DNA from: UTCFX2 sp963827155
Lineage (GTDB): Bacteria; Chloroflexota; Anaerolineae; Anaerolineales; UBA4823
Direction: 5' to 3'
DNA length: 64,000 bases
NCBI GenBank assembly: GCA_963827155.1
Contig: CAWGZV010000002.1
Coordinates: 1,302,001 to 1,366,000 of the forward strand
Shown: in pieces, positions 1 to 11,027 of the stretch
Layout: every line of letters starts with the position of its first letter
Position numbering within the stretch: the stretch's first letter is position 1
Position numbers and translations under genes: made by a program
The notes under the pieces: generated by a model
Told to the model about the DNA's origin: nothing
What the model saw: the letters and a program-made list of their open reading frames with translations, nothing else
Database searches by the model: none

Positions 1-1536
1 AAAACCGTTGAGCAGCCCGAGCAGGGCGGCGAACAGCGGAACCAGCAGGGCGACCTGGAGCGCCAGGTAGCGCGCTTCGGTGTTGATCCGGATGATCTCG
101 TCCTGGACCTCAGCCGGCTGGCTGACGAGCAGCTCTTCGAGCTGGGTGTTGCTCATGATCTGGGCGTCCTCCTCCAACACCTGCGCCACCTGGGACTGCT
201 GTTCCGGGCTCAGCACGGTGCTGGCATTTGCCAGGTTGGTGAAGGAAAACGAAAGGGCTGCCAGCATGATGGCGCCGGCGAACGCCAGCCCGAACGAGAG
301 TCCAAACGACCCCGCCGCAGAGTTCACGCCGGCGGCCTCGCTGATGCGCTCTTCGGAGATCGGCGACAGGGTGAAGTTGTTTAACTGGGAAACCAGCAAA
401 CCCAGACCGGTGCCGGCGATCAGCAAGGGGATGAAGAAGCTCAGACCGGAATCGGCGCGCGGGATAAACGGGATCATCAGCAGTACGCCGAGGAACAGGA
501 CGCCGAAGCCCACCTGGATCAGGCGGCTCGGGCGGCGCCTGCCCACCCTGCGGCCGGCAAACATCGCCACAAAAAAGATGCTCAGCGAGAGCGGCGCCAT
601 CGAGAGACCGGTCTGCATGGCAGTGTATTCGAACACCATCTGGAAGTAGATCGGCAAGGCAATCATCATCCCGCCTAAGGCGATATTATTCAGCATCTGC
701 TGGGTGACACCCAGACGGAAATATTTAGAAACAAACAGCTCAGGATCCAGCAGCGTGGTTTTGCCCTGCTTCTTCGCCCGCACCAGCCAGCGGGCAAACA
801 GGAACATGGCTAAGAGGCCGACTGCCATTAAGATCCCAACCGATTCGCCCCCCTCCTGCCAGACCAGGATGCTCAGCACGATCCCGCCCATCCCCAAGAC
901 CGAGAGGACCGAGCCGACAAGATCCGCTTCTCTGGGTCCGGTATAGGGGACATCTTTGACCAGCTTGATATTGGCCAGCACGATGGCGATGATGATGAAT
1001 TCGAGCAGAAAGCCGATCCGCCAGGAGAGGTAGGTGGTGATGAAGCCGCCCAGAAGTGGTCCGACCGCGGCGGCGATGCCGGTGGCGGCGCCGACCAGGG
1101 CATAGGTGCGGGTGCGGGCTGCGCCCTCGAAGTTGCCGTGGATGAGCGACTGCATGGCAGGCAGCAGGAGCGAAGCGCCCAAACCGCCGACGATCGCCCA
1201 AAACAGGATCATCGGGGGCAGGGTCTGGGTCAATGTCATGGCGAGCGCCCCGACAGCATAACCGAGCAGACCCAGGATATAGGCCAGCTTCCTGCCGTAA
1301 AGGTCGCCAATTTTGCTGCCGATCAAGATGAAGGCGGCAGAGACCAGCGCTTCGAGGGCGATCGCCGACTGGACGCCGCTGACGGTGGTATCCAGGTCCT
1401 CCACCACCGCCGAGATCGAGACGTTCATGATGGAGGTGTCGATCACCAGCACGAACATCGCCGCCGCCAGCAGGATCGAAAGCCTGTTGGTGGGGTTTGT
1501 CTGCTTAACTTTTTCGGGTTTGGTCTCTGATGTCAT
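1..1536 (-). CDS. MFS drug-exporter-like transporter, DHA2 family (3' end outside window)
   Basis: Reading the minus strand from the ATG at 1536 gives 512 codons without a stop, running off the window edge. The protein is very hydrophobic with many membrane segments. It has an MFS motif A (GSKIGDLYGRK, about residues 73-83) and a motif C-like segment with GPLLGG (about 158-163), typical of proton-driven 14-TM exporters (EmrB/QacA, DHA2). A loop of about 60 residues near the end, between the last visible helices, is polar and acidic, as usual in this family. The last visible helix reaches the window edge, so little is missing. It probably expels small hydrophobic compounds; the substrate cannot be told. 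No partner gene is visible. Confidence 0.85.
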   Translation of the reverse strand, partial: MTSETKPEKVKQTNPTNRLSILLAAAMFVLVIDTSIMNVSISAVVEDLDTTVSGVQSAIALEALVSAAFILIGSKIGDLYGRKLAYILGLLGYAVGALAMTLTQTLPPMILFWAIVGGLGASLLLPAMQSLIHGNFEGAARTRTYALVGAATGIAAAVGPLLGGFITTYLSWRIGFLLEFIIIAIVLANIKLVKDVPYTGPREADLVGSVLSVLGMGGIVLSILVWQEGGESVGILMAVGLLAMFLFARWLVRAKKQGKTTLLDPELFVSKYFRLGVTQQMLNNIALGGMMIALPIYFQMVFEYTAMQTGLSMAPLSLSIFFVAMFAGRRVGRRRPSRLIQVGFGVLFLGVLLMIPFIPRADSGLSFFIPLLIAGTGLGLLVSQLNNFTLSPISEERISEAAGVNSAAGSFGLSFGLAFAGAIMLAALSFSFTNLANASTVLSPEQQSQVAQVLEEDAQIMSNTQLEELLVSQPAEVQDEIIRINTEARYLALQVALLVPLFAALLGLLNGF

Positions 1537-1770
1537 GGTTCACCTTGGTTTTTTTTGAGTTTGATGGGCAGCCGCGATCCGCAGATTTGGCCTGAACCCG
1601 GGTAGAGGGGATATCGCCAGCCTATCCAAGATGTTTGGTCTCCAGGGAAAAGACCTTGAAGATGCTTTCGAAAGCCGATTATCATCGAATTTGCCGTTAT
1701 GCGCAACCGCCAGAACGGCCGTGAAGCACTCGGTTTCAGGATAGCGGCAGAAATTATTGATATTTATATT

Positions 1771-1966
1771 AAAAAGACCAACACAGAGACACCGAGCATC
1801 ACTGAGGAAATGTTTTGAGATGTATGGGCACGCAAGTTTGATCTCAAAATCTAATCGATGCGGTCAACGGATATAAAACGGATAAACGGAGGACTATTCG
1901 GCTGTTCGTTTATGGGTTGGGCATACGCTGTCGGGATTATTTCTGGGATCAGCGATCCCGGCGGCA
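1771..1966. repeat. Dispersed repeat family A, copy 1
   Basis: A CACAGAGACACCGAG stretch is followed by ATGCGGTCAACGGATAT, an imperfect inverted pair around AACGGATAAACGG / TCGTTTATGGGTTGG, and the hairpin GGGATCAGCGATCCC. The same order of blocks recurs at 21246-21412 and 27181-27326. The rest of 1537-2100 holds no gene that I can support. Confidence 0.7.
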
Positions 1967-2099
1967 GACATCCGATTTTGGAGACTTCGGATGTCTGATC
2001 ATGGCGGAATCAAGCGTATTTGGAGGATATCGATCTGATTCCAAGCACGATTAGATGGCCGCCTCGAATCTCACTTGATCGGGTGACAGATCCACAGCT

Positions 2100-2698
2100 G
2101 CCCAAGTCTATTGTATCTGTCGATTGGACTCAATATGCAATGCGCTCGAAAGTGGGATCAAGTTTGGCACAATCCAGATTGTGGATAGTGTGCACAGCAT
2201 AGCCAACGTCAACACGGATAAAGACCACAGGCGGAAGAAGAAAGGGAAGGGTCCACCGACCCGGATGCGCAGTGGGGTGTAAAGCACAAGCACAAAGTCA
2301 ATAATGGAGAAGGTAAAGAAGAAGTACAGACCCAGTATTTCTTTGGTTACAAAGCCCATGTCAGCCTGAATGCTGAAAACGGTTTGATCACCAGCCTGGA
2401 AACCAGCTCCGGCGAAGTTTACGATGGTCATTACTTCTGTTCATTAGTGGATCACGACCTGGAACAGAGACTGCCGCTGGAGATCTACACCGGGGACAAA
2501 GGCTATGATGATGGCAACAATCACTATTACCTGGAACAACGCCAGTTGCATTCGGCCATCCGGCTGAAGAAGACCCGCACAGGTAAGAAAGACCGAAACA
2601 AGCAAGTTTGGTTAGCCCTTGAACAAACCCCGCAATATCGGCAATTAGCAGCATCCTTCACTGAAAGGGCAGATAAGATTGCCCATCCGGCGGTTTAA
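2100..2698 (+). pseudogene. Decayed DDE transposase (IS5/IS1182-like) fragment
   Basis: Two reading frames must be joined to follow this protein. About 2108-2260 reads ...FGTIQIVDSVHSIANVN... and from about 2262 another frame reads DPDAQWGVKHKHKV, then GYKAHVSLNAENGLITS and TGDKGYDDGNNHYYL. These are the central blocks of DDE transposases of the IS5/IS1182 type (family assignment from memory). The N-terminal domain and the last catalytic region are missing, so the piece cannot be active. No terminal inverted repeats were found. 2699-2971 holds nothing further that I recognise. Confidence 0.7.
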
Positions 2699-2971
2699 TC
2701 ACCCATTCGCCGGAGCGCCAGGCAACCCGTGCTTTTCCTTTTACCTTTTGCAGCCGAAGCTCAATTGATATTGGGTCTTGACGAATTTAAGAAAATGCCC
2801 TATCCTGATTAGAGATCAGGAATGAATTGGTGCTTAATTATTAGAGGTGGGAATTACCAGAAGCGGCATGCAGTTCAGGTTACTTCTTGAGAAATTCAAG
2901 TCATCAATCGCGAAATTCTAAAAAATAATAAACGAATCGGGACAATAACGCAGCACGAGGAGCTTATCGAC

Positions 2972-5900
2972 ATGAAAAAAGCAGCCTTTGCTCTGTTCAT
3001 CGTCATCTTGCTAACTCTCTCTATGGTCTCCCCGGGTTTGCCGGTGGCTCGGGCCGAAGTCGGCGATATCAATCCGTTGAATCACATGGATGCGTTGAGA
3101 GTGCTCGGCCAACCGGGCTTCATCAGCGCGACTTTGGCGACCTCCCAGAGCGGGATGTCGTACGCGCATGCAGTCACGATCGATCCTGAAACTGGGAAGG
3201 TCTTCGTGGCAGACCAGGGCAACAACCGCGTCCTGCGCTTTGGCTCCATATGGGACCTTGCGAACGGTGAGTTGGCTGAGATCGTGCTGGGCCAGCCAGA
3301 CTTTACCAGCAATGCGGTCAACCGCGGCGGGGCGGCGAACGCAAATTCTATGTACAGCCCGCTCGGCATATCGATAGACCCTATCGGACGGCTTTGGGTG
3401 GCCGATTTCAGGCAACAACCGCGTCCTGCGTTTTAATTCAGCCTCATTTATTGGCAGCGGAACAGACGCCGATCGCGTTCTGGGCCAGCCGGATATGACC
3501 AGCAGCGCCCCAGGGCTCGGACCGAACGGGATGGAACAGTCCAACGATGTGTGGGCTGCTCCGGATGGACAGCTTTGGGTCTCGGACTACAAAAATAACC
3601 GTGTCCTGCGCTTCGACAACGCGACCAACATAGCCAACGGCGCGGCTGCAAATGGCGTTTTGGGACAGGTGGATTTTATCCATAAAAATCCCGCCACCAG
3701 CCAATCTGGGATGACCGGTCCTGCCGGGCTGCACCTGGATAGGGAAGGGCGGCTGTGGGTGGCGGATTACAACAACAACCGGGTGCTGCGATTTGATGGC
3801 GCCGCGACAAAACCTGACGGCGCCAATGCCGACGGCGTGCTGGGGCAGGCGGATTTCACCAGCAGCGGCTACGCCTGCAGCCAGGGGGGGATGCACAACC
3901 CGGTTGGTCTCGCCGGTGATCTTGCCGGGGAAGTATACGTGAGCGAAGCGAGCAACCACCGCCTGCTGGTCTTTAATGGAGCGGCAGGGCTTTCGGCAGG
4001 CGCGAACGCCAGCCGCGTTTTGGGACAGACGAATTTCACGAACTGCAGCGCAAACGCCGGTGGCCTCTCTGCCGCCTCATTGAATAATCCGACCAGGGCT
4101 TTTTTCGACCAGGCAGCCGGAGTACTATGGGTGGCGGACTGGCAAAACAGCCGGGTGCTGATGTACGGCAATCCCGCCGAACCGGCGACCATGGTGCTGG
4201 GTCAGCCCGATTTCAACAGCAGAACCGAATTTGTGAGCCAGAGCGGGATGAAGCTACCTGTTGAGGTGAATGTCGACCCCACGACGGGCAAGATATTTGT
4301 GTCAGATCTTTTGAACAACCGCATCCTGCGCTTCGGCTCGCTGGAGGAGCTGGAGAACGGAGCCGCGGCGGAAGCTGTGTTCGGGCAGGCGGACTTCGAC
4401 CACGGATCGCCCAACCGAGGGCCGTGGACGTCGGCTGACTCGTTATCCGAACCAGCTGGCCTGTTCGTCGATCCATCCGGCAGGCTCTGGGTGGCAGATA
4501 AATTCAACAATCGTGTGCTGCGTTTCGACGACGCTTCCAACAAGCCCAGCGGAGCGGACGCCGATGGCGTGCTTGGACAGCCAGACTTTGATTCGAGCAG
4601 CCCGGCAACCAGCCAAAACGGTATGCGGTCTCCTAACAATGTTCTCCTGGATGTTTACGGGCGGTTATGGGTAACCGACTCCCAGAATAACCGTGTTTTG
4701 CGTTTTGACAATGCCGCAGCAAAGACTAACGGCGCCGGCGCCGACAGCCTGCTGGGACAGGATGATTTCGCAAGCGCAGGCAGCGCCATCGACCAGTCAG
4801 GGATGCACCTCCCAACCCACCTGTTTATGGAAGGGAACGGTCGACTATGGGTGGCCGATTCTTTCAATAACCGGGTGCTGCGCTTTGATGACGCCGCCGC
4901 TAAATCGTACGGCGCGAATGCCGACGGCGTGCTGGGACAGGTGGACTATATCAAGGAGGATGCTGTCTGCAACCAATCTGGCATGTCCATGCCGGTGGGC
5001 TTGAGCGGAGATCTTAACGGCAGGCTGTACGTGGGCGACACCTCCAACAACCGGGTGCTGATTTTCGAGGGCGCCGCAGGGCTGGGGAACGGCGCGAATG
5101 CGAGCAAGGTCCTGGGACAGCCAGATTTCAACTCCTGCAGCCTCAACACCGGTGGGATCTCGGCAGCTTCGTTGTTTCAACCTTACGGAGTATTTTTTGA
5201 CAGCGCCTCCCGGACCCTTTGGGTGGCAGATGGTATCAACAACCGGGTGTTGATGTACGGCAACCTGGTCAGGCAGGCGAGGCTGGTGCTGGGCCAGCCA
5301 GATTTCAACGAAGCGTATGCAGACGACACTCAGGAGAAGATGAGAACGCCTAGCGGTGTGTCAGTCGACCCCAAGACAGGCAAGGTCTTCGTGGCAGACC
5401 GGAATAATCATCGCGTGCTGCGCTTCGCCTCCCTGGCGCTGCTGTCGAACGGAGCTGCGGCTGAAGCAGTGTTGGGGCAGGTGGATTTCACCCATGCCGC
5501 TGCCAACCGGGGCGGACCGGTAAACACAAACACCCTGTACATGCCGACCGGTCTATCTTTGGATGCGGATGGCAGGCTGTGGGTAGCCGATACATGGAAC
5601 AACCGCGTCCTTCGTTTCGACGAAGCGGCTGCCAAGGCTAGCGGGGCGGGCGCCGACGGCGTGTTGGGACAGCCCAGTTTTATCATCAGCTCGACCCATA
5701 CCACCCAAAGCGGGATGAACTGGCCTTACGATGTATTTGCGGACTCTGGCGGAAGGCTATGGGTTGCAGAGTATGCCAATAACCGAGTTTTACGGTTCGA
5801 TAACGCCGCCGAGAAGGATAATGGTGCGGATGCCAATGGTGTGCTGGGTCAGGCCGATTTTACAACAGGAAGCCCTCAAACCAGTCGAAATCGAATGTTT

Positions 5901-6395
5901 TTCCCTTCTAGCATCTATGTCGACGAAAATGGGCGGCTCTGGGTCGCAGACACTGTTAACAATCGCATATTGCGCTTCGACAATGCTGCCATAAAATCTT
6001 TGGGAGCGAATGCCGACGGCCTGCTGGGTCAGGTTGTCTACAGTACAAAGCGCGCTGCCTGCTCTTCAAATGGGATGGACTACCCATTAGGAGTTGGAGG
6101 CGATCCATCCGGACGGCTATGGGTATCGGATTATTCCAATAACCGTGTACTGCTTTTTGACCATGCCGCGGCTTTGCCCGATGGGTCGGCGGCCCAGCGA
6201 GTCCTCGGGCAGCCCAACTTCACCTCCTGCTCTTTCAATTCAGGAGGGAGATCTGCATCTTCGCTGTCGGCGCCCTGGGGTTTGTTTTTCGACCGGCAAA
6301 CCAGCGTTCTCTGGGCAGCGGATGCGTTTAACAACCGGGTCCTGATTTATGGGGATCCCCAGTTCAAGAATTACCTGGCGCTAGTCAGGAAGTGA
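2972..6395 (+). CDS. Secreted NHL-repeat beta-propeller protein (one frameshift)
   Basis: The gene starts at ATG 2972 after GAGGAG, with a clear signal peptide (KKAAFALFIVILLTL... cut near ARA-E). One frame runs to 3436 and a second carries on to 6395. Removing one base near 3408 restores DSGNNRVLRF, so I read it as one protein of about 1140 residues. It is built of roughly 18 units with the pattern LWVADxxNNRVLRFD ... ADGVLGQxDF, i.e. NHL-type propeller blades. Longer units with Cys (YACSQGGM, NCSANAGGLSAASL) alternate in a higher-order period, suggesting two or three successive propellers. The C-terminus NYLALVRK resembles the hydrophobic-plus-basic tails of two other secreted proteins here. 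Such propellers usually bind proteins or glycans outside the cell; no catalytic motif is seen. Confidence 0.85.
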
Positions 6396-6876
6396 ACATT
6401 TCGCCTTCAAATCCGCTTTCTCGTGTGAGGCAGGATCACCGATCCCTGCTTCAAATTTATCGCAGAGCCGCGATGATCGCAAATAATGAATTGCTGAGGT
6501 TTTTGCAGCTTCGCGAATTAGTTTTATTCTATTGATGGTTTCGCAATAATGGATATAGAACTTGAAGTACAGCTGCCGCGTTGCACCAACAGGGAGATTT
6601 ATCAGGTCGTCGGAAAGCTCAGCTCAGAGAGGGGAACAATGAACAACCAAACAATATGTCGATTTATTTCAACGACAGTCGATGTATGTTTTCCCGGCAC
6701 ATGACGCTTTTGTAGTGCCCTGTTATGATCTGCGTCGGAGTCGCGCCGTTTCAACCGTATGGCAGCGCCGCTGAGAGAGACCCAGGAATACCTGTTTCCC
6801 CGAGCCGATGAAGTGGATCGAGGGCAGCGTTTGCCCCGGCTGAAGAAGAGAAAGGATCCGGATCCGGGATTTCAGA
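6396..6876. other. Intergenic region without supported genes
   Basis: No ORF here has a convincing start or recognisable product. A short stretch near 6431-6460 (GGATCACCGATCCCTGCTTCAAAT) resembles the 3' end of repeat family A. It separates the convergent NHL gene and the 3' end of the catabolic operon. Confidence 0.5.
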
Positions 6877-7881
6877 TCACAAATTGGGCATGATCTCTTC
6901 GGCAAATATTTGCATCTGGTCCATCAGCTCGCTGACGCTGTCGGCGCAAAAATAAGTTCCGCACAGGTGTTTGACCCCGGCCTCCGAAAATTGATGCGCT
7001 TTTTGAACCACCTCGTCCGGTGTGCCGATCAGATTGATTTCGGCGAAATTGACGCCGCTTTGACCCTTGAGGGTGGATTTTCGCAAGGACACCAGGTGAT
7101 TGTACATCTGGCTGTGGGTAAACCGATCGATGGCTTGCTCGTGGGTTTTACCAACGTAGGCGATTAGCTGCGGGGCGATATCGATCTTATCGTAATCACG
7201 GTTCTGCTCTGCGACCATTTCACGGAATTGGGCGATGCGCACTTGCATTTGTTCGGCCGGCATCCCGGCTGGCAGCCAGCCATCTGCATACATCGCCGCC
7301 CGGCGGGCAGCGTTTGGATCGTTGCCGCCAACATACATCGGAAGCGGCTGCTGCAGCGGTTTCGGGAACATCTCTACATCCTCAAAACGGTAATACTTTC
7401 CCTGCCAGCTGGCGGAGCGCTGTCCGAACAGGGTTTTGATGGCACGAATGCTCTCTTCCTCCAATTCGCCCCGGTGAGCCTTCCAGCCAGGGTGCAAGGC
7501 TTCAAATTCTTCACGGTACGCCCCAACTCCGAAACCTAAAATGAACCGCCCACCGCTGAAGTGATCGAGGGTCGCGACCTGTTTGGCGACCACAACAATA
7601 TCCCGCCGCATGGGCGTTACCAGCATTCCCGTGCCAAACCGCAGGGTTGTCGTTTTGGCTGCCAGGTAAGCGTATGTGATCAGCGGCTCCCAAAAGTTAG
7701 GAGGCGTTTCGAACTCCTGGCGAACATACTGCTGGGTGGTCATGTGATCATTCCCCCATACCGAGTGGTAGCCCAGCGCCTCAGCGTGTAAGGCAATCCT
7801 GAGGATGGCGTCTGGATCGGCGAAAGGAACAGGATACATCATTCCTTCCATACAGGTCGGCAATCCCGCACTGACGATCAT
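6877..7881 (-). CDS. Luciferase-like (LLM class) flavin/F420-dependent oxidoreductase, paralogue 1
   Basis: 334 residues, the usual size for a single-domain bacterial luciferase-like TIM-barrel oxidoreductase. Family features are the N-terminal GLPTCMEG strand, ALGYHSVWGNDHM, the central RRDIVVVAKQVATLDHFSGGR block and GFGVGAYREEFEAL. The enzyme would use FMNH2 or F420 to oxidise or reduce a small organic substrate; the cofactor is not decidable from sequence. It is the last gene of a minus-strand operon with a Liv-type importer. A close paralogue lies at 9985-11001 with the same YPVPF and MYNHLVSL signatures, so the two probably act on related intermediates. Confidence 0.85.
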   Translation of the reverse strand: MIVSAGLPTCMEGMMYPVPFADPDAILRIALHAEALGYHSVWGNDHMTTQQYVRQEFETPPNFWEPLITYAYLAAKTTTLRFGTGMLVTPMRRDIVVVAKQVATLDHFSGGRFILGFGVGAYREEFEALHPGWKAHRGELEEESIRAIKTLFGQRSASWQGKYYRFEDVEMFPKPLQQPLPMYVGGNDPNAARRAAMYADGWLPAGMPAEQMQVRIAQFREMVAEQNRDYDKIDIAPQLIAYVGKTHEQAIDRFTHSQMYNHLVSLRKSTLKGQSGVNFAEINLIGTPDEVVQKAHQFSEAGVKHLCGTYFCADSVSELMDQMQIFAEEIMPNL

Positions 7882-7904
7882 GATCTTTCTCCTTGGAATA
7901 TCAG

Positions 7905-8924
7905 CTAAATAAGGCGCGGATCTACAGGCAGTCCGGTTTCATGGGATCTCAGAGCGGCTTCAACCACAGCTAGAGCCGCCATGCCTTCCCGGGCGCCGGT
8001 TTCCGGTTCCGCCAATCCACGCACGCATCGGGCGAATTCGTCTGCCTGCTGCGCCAGCACATCTTGTGGGGCGATAGGGATTGGCCGGTTAACACCAGCG
8101 CTTTCGAACCTCAGATCGGTGTTCGCATCCACTTCAACCGCATTTGGCCAAACCCGCATGTCTGCAACGCAGCTGATATTCGCGATATCGCCAAAAATTC
8201 GGATTTCGTACGAATGGGGCGAGACGTAGGTCGATAGGACGTTCGCCAGGGCCCCGCTGGCAAATGTCAGCTGGCAGGCTGCCACGTCGAAAATATCCGC
8301 GGGGGCCGAAAGGTGGGTAAAAAAGCCCTGCACCGATGCTACCGGTCCCATCAGGTACATCAAAGTCTCGAGCTGGTGAATGCCAAGCTGCATCAGCGCA
8401 CCGCCCCGGTTTGTATCTGGATGGCACCTCCAGTTGTCGGGGTGAAACGAGCCGGGCAGGGTCAAAACCGCGGTCGCTGCCATAATGCGACCAGGCTCTC
8501 CAGAATCGATAAGTGGCTTCATGGCTCGGCTGGAGCCCAGGCGCCGCATTTCGTGCCCCACCATCAACACCAGACTTCGCTCAGTGCAAGCGGCTGCCAT
8601 CCGCCTGGCTTCGTCCAGGCTGTTTGCCATCGGCTTCTCGACGAATACATGGATGCCGTTCCGGGCGCAGGCTTCGGTCAGCTCGAGGTGGGTGTGGCTG
8701 GGTGCCGCAATGAACGCAGCTTCCACTCCTGGATGGGCGAGGGCAGCCTCAAGGGTGGCAGCTTCTTCACAGCCGAATTCGGAAGCAAATAACTTTCGGG
8801 TTTCAGCAGTTCGACTGTAGCAGGTGAGCAGGCGCAGCGCCGGAGTTCGCTCGACCGATTTTGCGAGCTGCCTGCTCCACTTTCCGAGGCCGAGCATCGC
8901 GATTCCAACTGGCTTTTCGGTCAT
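7905..8924 (-). CDS. Gfo/Idh/MocA family NAD(P)-dependent oxidoreductase
   Basis: 339 residues. An N-terminal Rossmann fold begins at GIAMLGLGKWSRQL (nucleotide-binding GxGxxx variant), followed by the family hallmark VEKPMA (about residues 93-98) and the C-terminal alpha/beta domain with GGALMQLGIHQLET (catalytic His region). These enzymes oxidise or reduce polyols, sugars or inositols with NAD(P). It lies 23 bp upstream of the last luciferase-like gene and 19 bp downstream of the next, so it is part of one transcription unit. The substrate is unknown; the context points to catabolism of the compound imported by the Liv transporter. Confidence 0.85.
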   Translation of the reverse strand: MTEKPVGIAMLGLGKWSRQLAKSVERTPALRLLTCYSRTAETRKLFASEFGCEEAATLEAALAHPGVEAAFIAAPSHTHLELTEACARNGIHVFVEKPMANSLDEARRMAAACTERSLVLMVGHEMRRLGSSRAMKPLIDSGEPGRIMAATAVLTLPGSFHPDNWRCHPDTNRGGALMQLGIHQLETLMYLMGPVASVQGFFTHLSAPADIFDVAACQLTFASGALANVLSTYVSPHSYEIRIFGDIANISCVADMRVWPNAVEVDANTDLRFESAGVNRPIPIAPQDVLAQQADEFARCVRGLAEPETGAREGMAALAVVEAALRSHETGLPVDPRLI

Positions 8925-8943
8925 TTTTCCTCCGGTTCAACCG

Positions 8944-9975
8944 TTAAGATCGGACCATTTCTTCTACGATCGGCTTCACAGTCAGGCTGAATTCTCGCAT
9001 CGTTTCATGGATGGTTTTTCCAGCCGGAGGATGCGGTAAAAAGGTAATATTTTTAAAGCCCATTTTGACCACCTGGGCGACTTTTAGCGCCACTTCTTCT
9101 GCAGTGCCGGCCCAGCAAAATTTATCGACAAACTCATCTGGGATTAAATGGGTATTTTCGACCACCAGGTTGTAATCGCGCCTGGCGATGATGGCTTCCA
9201 GCTCGGCGGGGACTTCAAGCCCAACCGTATGCACAAAGGTGCGATCCGGGTAGCTTGTCCATAAAAAGACACTCACCATCCATTTAACCGCTTCGATCGC
9301 TTCCCGCCGATCTTTTGAGATGCAGGCATCCACCCGGGTATAAATATTCAGGTCGCTGATCTTCCGCCCCGTCCGTTTCGCGCCGGATTCGATCATGGAA
9401 AGAGCGCGTGCCAGCCCCACCGGCTCGGAATAGGTGGCAATCATCACACCGTCTGCAATTTCTCCGGCCATCTGCAGCACACGGTCGCCGCGCGTCGCGA
9501 CAACAATCGGGATGTCTGCCCGGACCGGGCTGTTCAGGCGGCCGCTGCGGCACTGGATCACCTCTCCCTGGAAGTCGACCGTCCGTCCATCCCAAAGCTG
9601 CCGGATGACCAGAATAGCCTCTCGGATCGCCTGAGCGGGCTTCTTGCGCTCGATGCCCATCTCAGGAAAACCCGTTCCGCCGGCGCCGATCCCCAGGATC
9701 GCCCGCCCCTGAGAGATCGCATCCAGGGTGCCCACCGCCATGGCGGTCAAAGCCGGGTGGTGGGTATATGGATCGGCGACAAATGTGCCGATCTTCACAT
9801 TCTTGGTATGCTCGGCGGCAACGGATGCGACGACATACATGTCGCGGAAAAATTTCTCGTTGCTCACCCACAGCTGGTCGTAGCCGAGCGACTCGGCTTC
9901 TTCGATCAGCGCAACCAGCCCCTGATAATCCAGATCGTCGCTCCAGTGCAGTCCCATACCCAGTGTGATGCTCAT
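8944..9975 (-). CDS. Luciferase-like (LLM class) oxidoreductase, divergent Mer-like type
   Basis: 343 residues of the luciferase-like TIM-barrel superfamily. GMGLHWSDDLDYQGLVALI at the N-terminus, ESLGYDQLWVSNEKFFRD, then HPALTAMAVGTLDAISQGR and LGIGAGGTGFPEMGI match F420-dependent methylene-H4MPT-reductase-like members more than the two paralogues beside it. The cofactor assignment is inference. It sits between the Gfo/Idh/MocA gene and the second paralogue with gaps of 19 and 9 bp, so it is translationally close to both. It probably carries out a different oxidation or reduction step in the same pathway. Confidence 0.8.
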   Translation of the reverse strand: MSITLGMGLHWSDDLDYQGLVALIEEAESLGYDQLWVSNEKFFRDMYVVASVAAEHTKNVKIGTFVADPYTHHPALTAMAVGTLDAISQGRAILGIGAGGTGFPEMGIERKKPAQAIREAILVIRQLWDGRTVDFQGEVIQCRSGRLNSPVRADIPIVVATRGDRVLQMAGEIADGVMIATYSEPVGLARALSMIESGAKRTGRKISDLNIYTRVDACISKDRREAIEAVKWMVSVFLWTSYPDRTFVHTVGLEVPAELEAIIARRDYNLVVENTHLIPDEFVDKFCWAGTAEEVALKVAQVVKMGFKNITFLPHPPAGKTIHETMREFSLTVKPIVEEMVRS

Positions 9976-9984
9976 GTTGGATTC

Positions 9985-11001
9985 TCACTCGCGGACCTGG
10001 GGGATCACTTCTTCGGCGAACCATTGGACCTGCTCTTGAAATTCCCCGAAATTATTGGCGGGAAATAACAGCCCAGACACATGCGTCACACCCACAGCCC
10101 GGAGCTCGTTGATCTTTTCGATGATGTCGTTCGCCGTGCCGATGAGATCCATTTCTTCAAACTTGACCCCGGCTTCAACCTGGTCTTTCAGAGTTGTCCC
10201 GCTCAGCGAGACCAGGTGGTTGTACATCTGGCTGGAACGAAACCGCTGGATCGCGCTCTCATGGCTCTTACCGATACAGGCTACGAACTGCGGCGCTACA
10301 TCGATCGATAATGGATCGCGGCCGTGCTCAAGCGCAATTTTATGCAGGGTCTCGATCGCCGGCTTTATTTGAACGGCAGGCATACCTGCACCCATCCAAC
10401 CCTGGGCATATATCGCCGCCCTTCGGATCGCGTTCCGATTGTTGCCTCCCACATAGATGGGCAAGGGTTCCTGGAGGGGTTTGGGAAACATTTCCACATC
10501 TTCAAAGTGATAGTAAGTTCCCTTCCAAGATGCGCTCCGCTCAGTCAGCAGCTTCCGCAGCGCCTGGATGCTCTCTTCTAAGAGATCGCCGCGCTTGACC
10601 TGCCAGTCTGGATTGAGCGCTTCGAATTCCTCGCGATACGCCCCGACACCCATGCCGACCAGCAGCCGCCCCTTGCTGAACTGATCGAGGGTCGACAGCT
10701 GCTTGGCGACGACCACGATATCTCGGCGCATGGCAGGGATCAGGACGCCGGTAGCGACCTTCAGGCTGCTGGTTTCTGATGCCACAAAAGATAATGTGAT
10801 CAGGATCTCCCAGAAGTTTGGCGCCTGGCTGAACTCTCTCCTTACATAATGCTGGGTCGTCATGTGATCGTTCCCCCAGACGGAATGATAGCCCAGGGAT
10901 TCAGCGAGCCTGGCGATTTCGATAAGTTGTTCAGGCGAGATAAAAGGGACCGGATACATCATCCCTTCCATGCAAGTTGGCAGCCCAAGACTGACGCGCA
11001 T
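9985..11001 (-). CDS. Luciferase-like (LLM class) flavin/F420-dependent oxidoreductase, paralogue 2
   Basis: 338 residues, clearly homologous along its whole length to the protein encoded at 6877-7881: GLPTCMEGMMYPVPF, YHSVWGNDHMTTQ, MRRDIVVVAKQL, GVGAYREEFEALNP and SSQMYNHLVSLS are shared. The two copies are separated by two unrelated genes of the same operon, so this is not a fresh tandem duplication. A single-domain TIM-barrel oxidoreductase using reduced flavin or F420 is expected. It lies 26 bp downstream of the M24 gene. Confidence 0.85.
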   Translation of the reverse strand: MRVSLGLPTCMEGMMYPVPFISPEQLIEIARLAESLGYHSVWGNDHMTTQHYVRREFSQAPNFWEILITLSFVASETSSLKVATGVLIPAMRRDIVVVAKQLSTLDQFSKGRLLVGMGVGAYREEFEALNPDWQVKRGDLLEESIQALRKLLTERSASWKGTYYHFEDVEMFPKPLQEPLPIYVGGNNRNAIRRAAIYAQGWMGAGMPAVQIKPAIETLHKIALEHGRDPLSIDVAPQFVACIGKSHESAIQRFRSSQMYNHLVSLSGTTLKDQVEAGVKFEEMDLIGTANDIIEKINELRAVGVTHVSGLLFPANNFGEFQEQVQWFAEEVIPQVRE

Positions 11002-11027
11002 CTGCCCCTCCTTAGCTTGATTCTTTT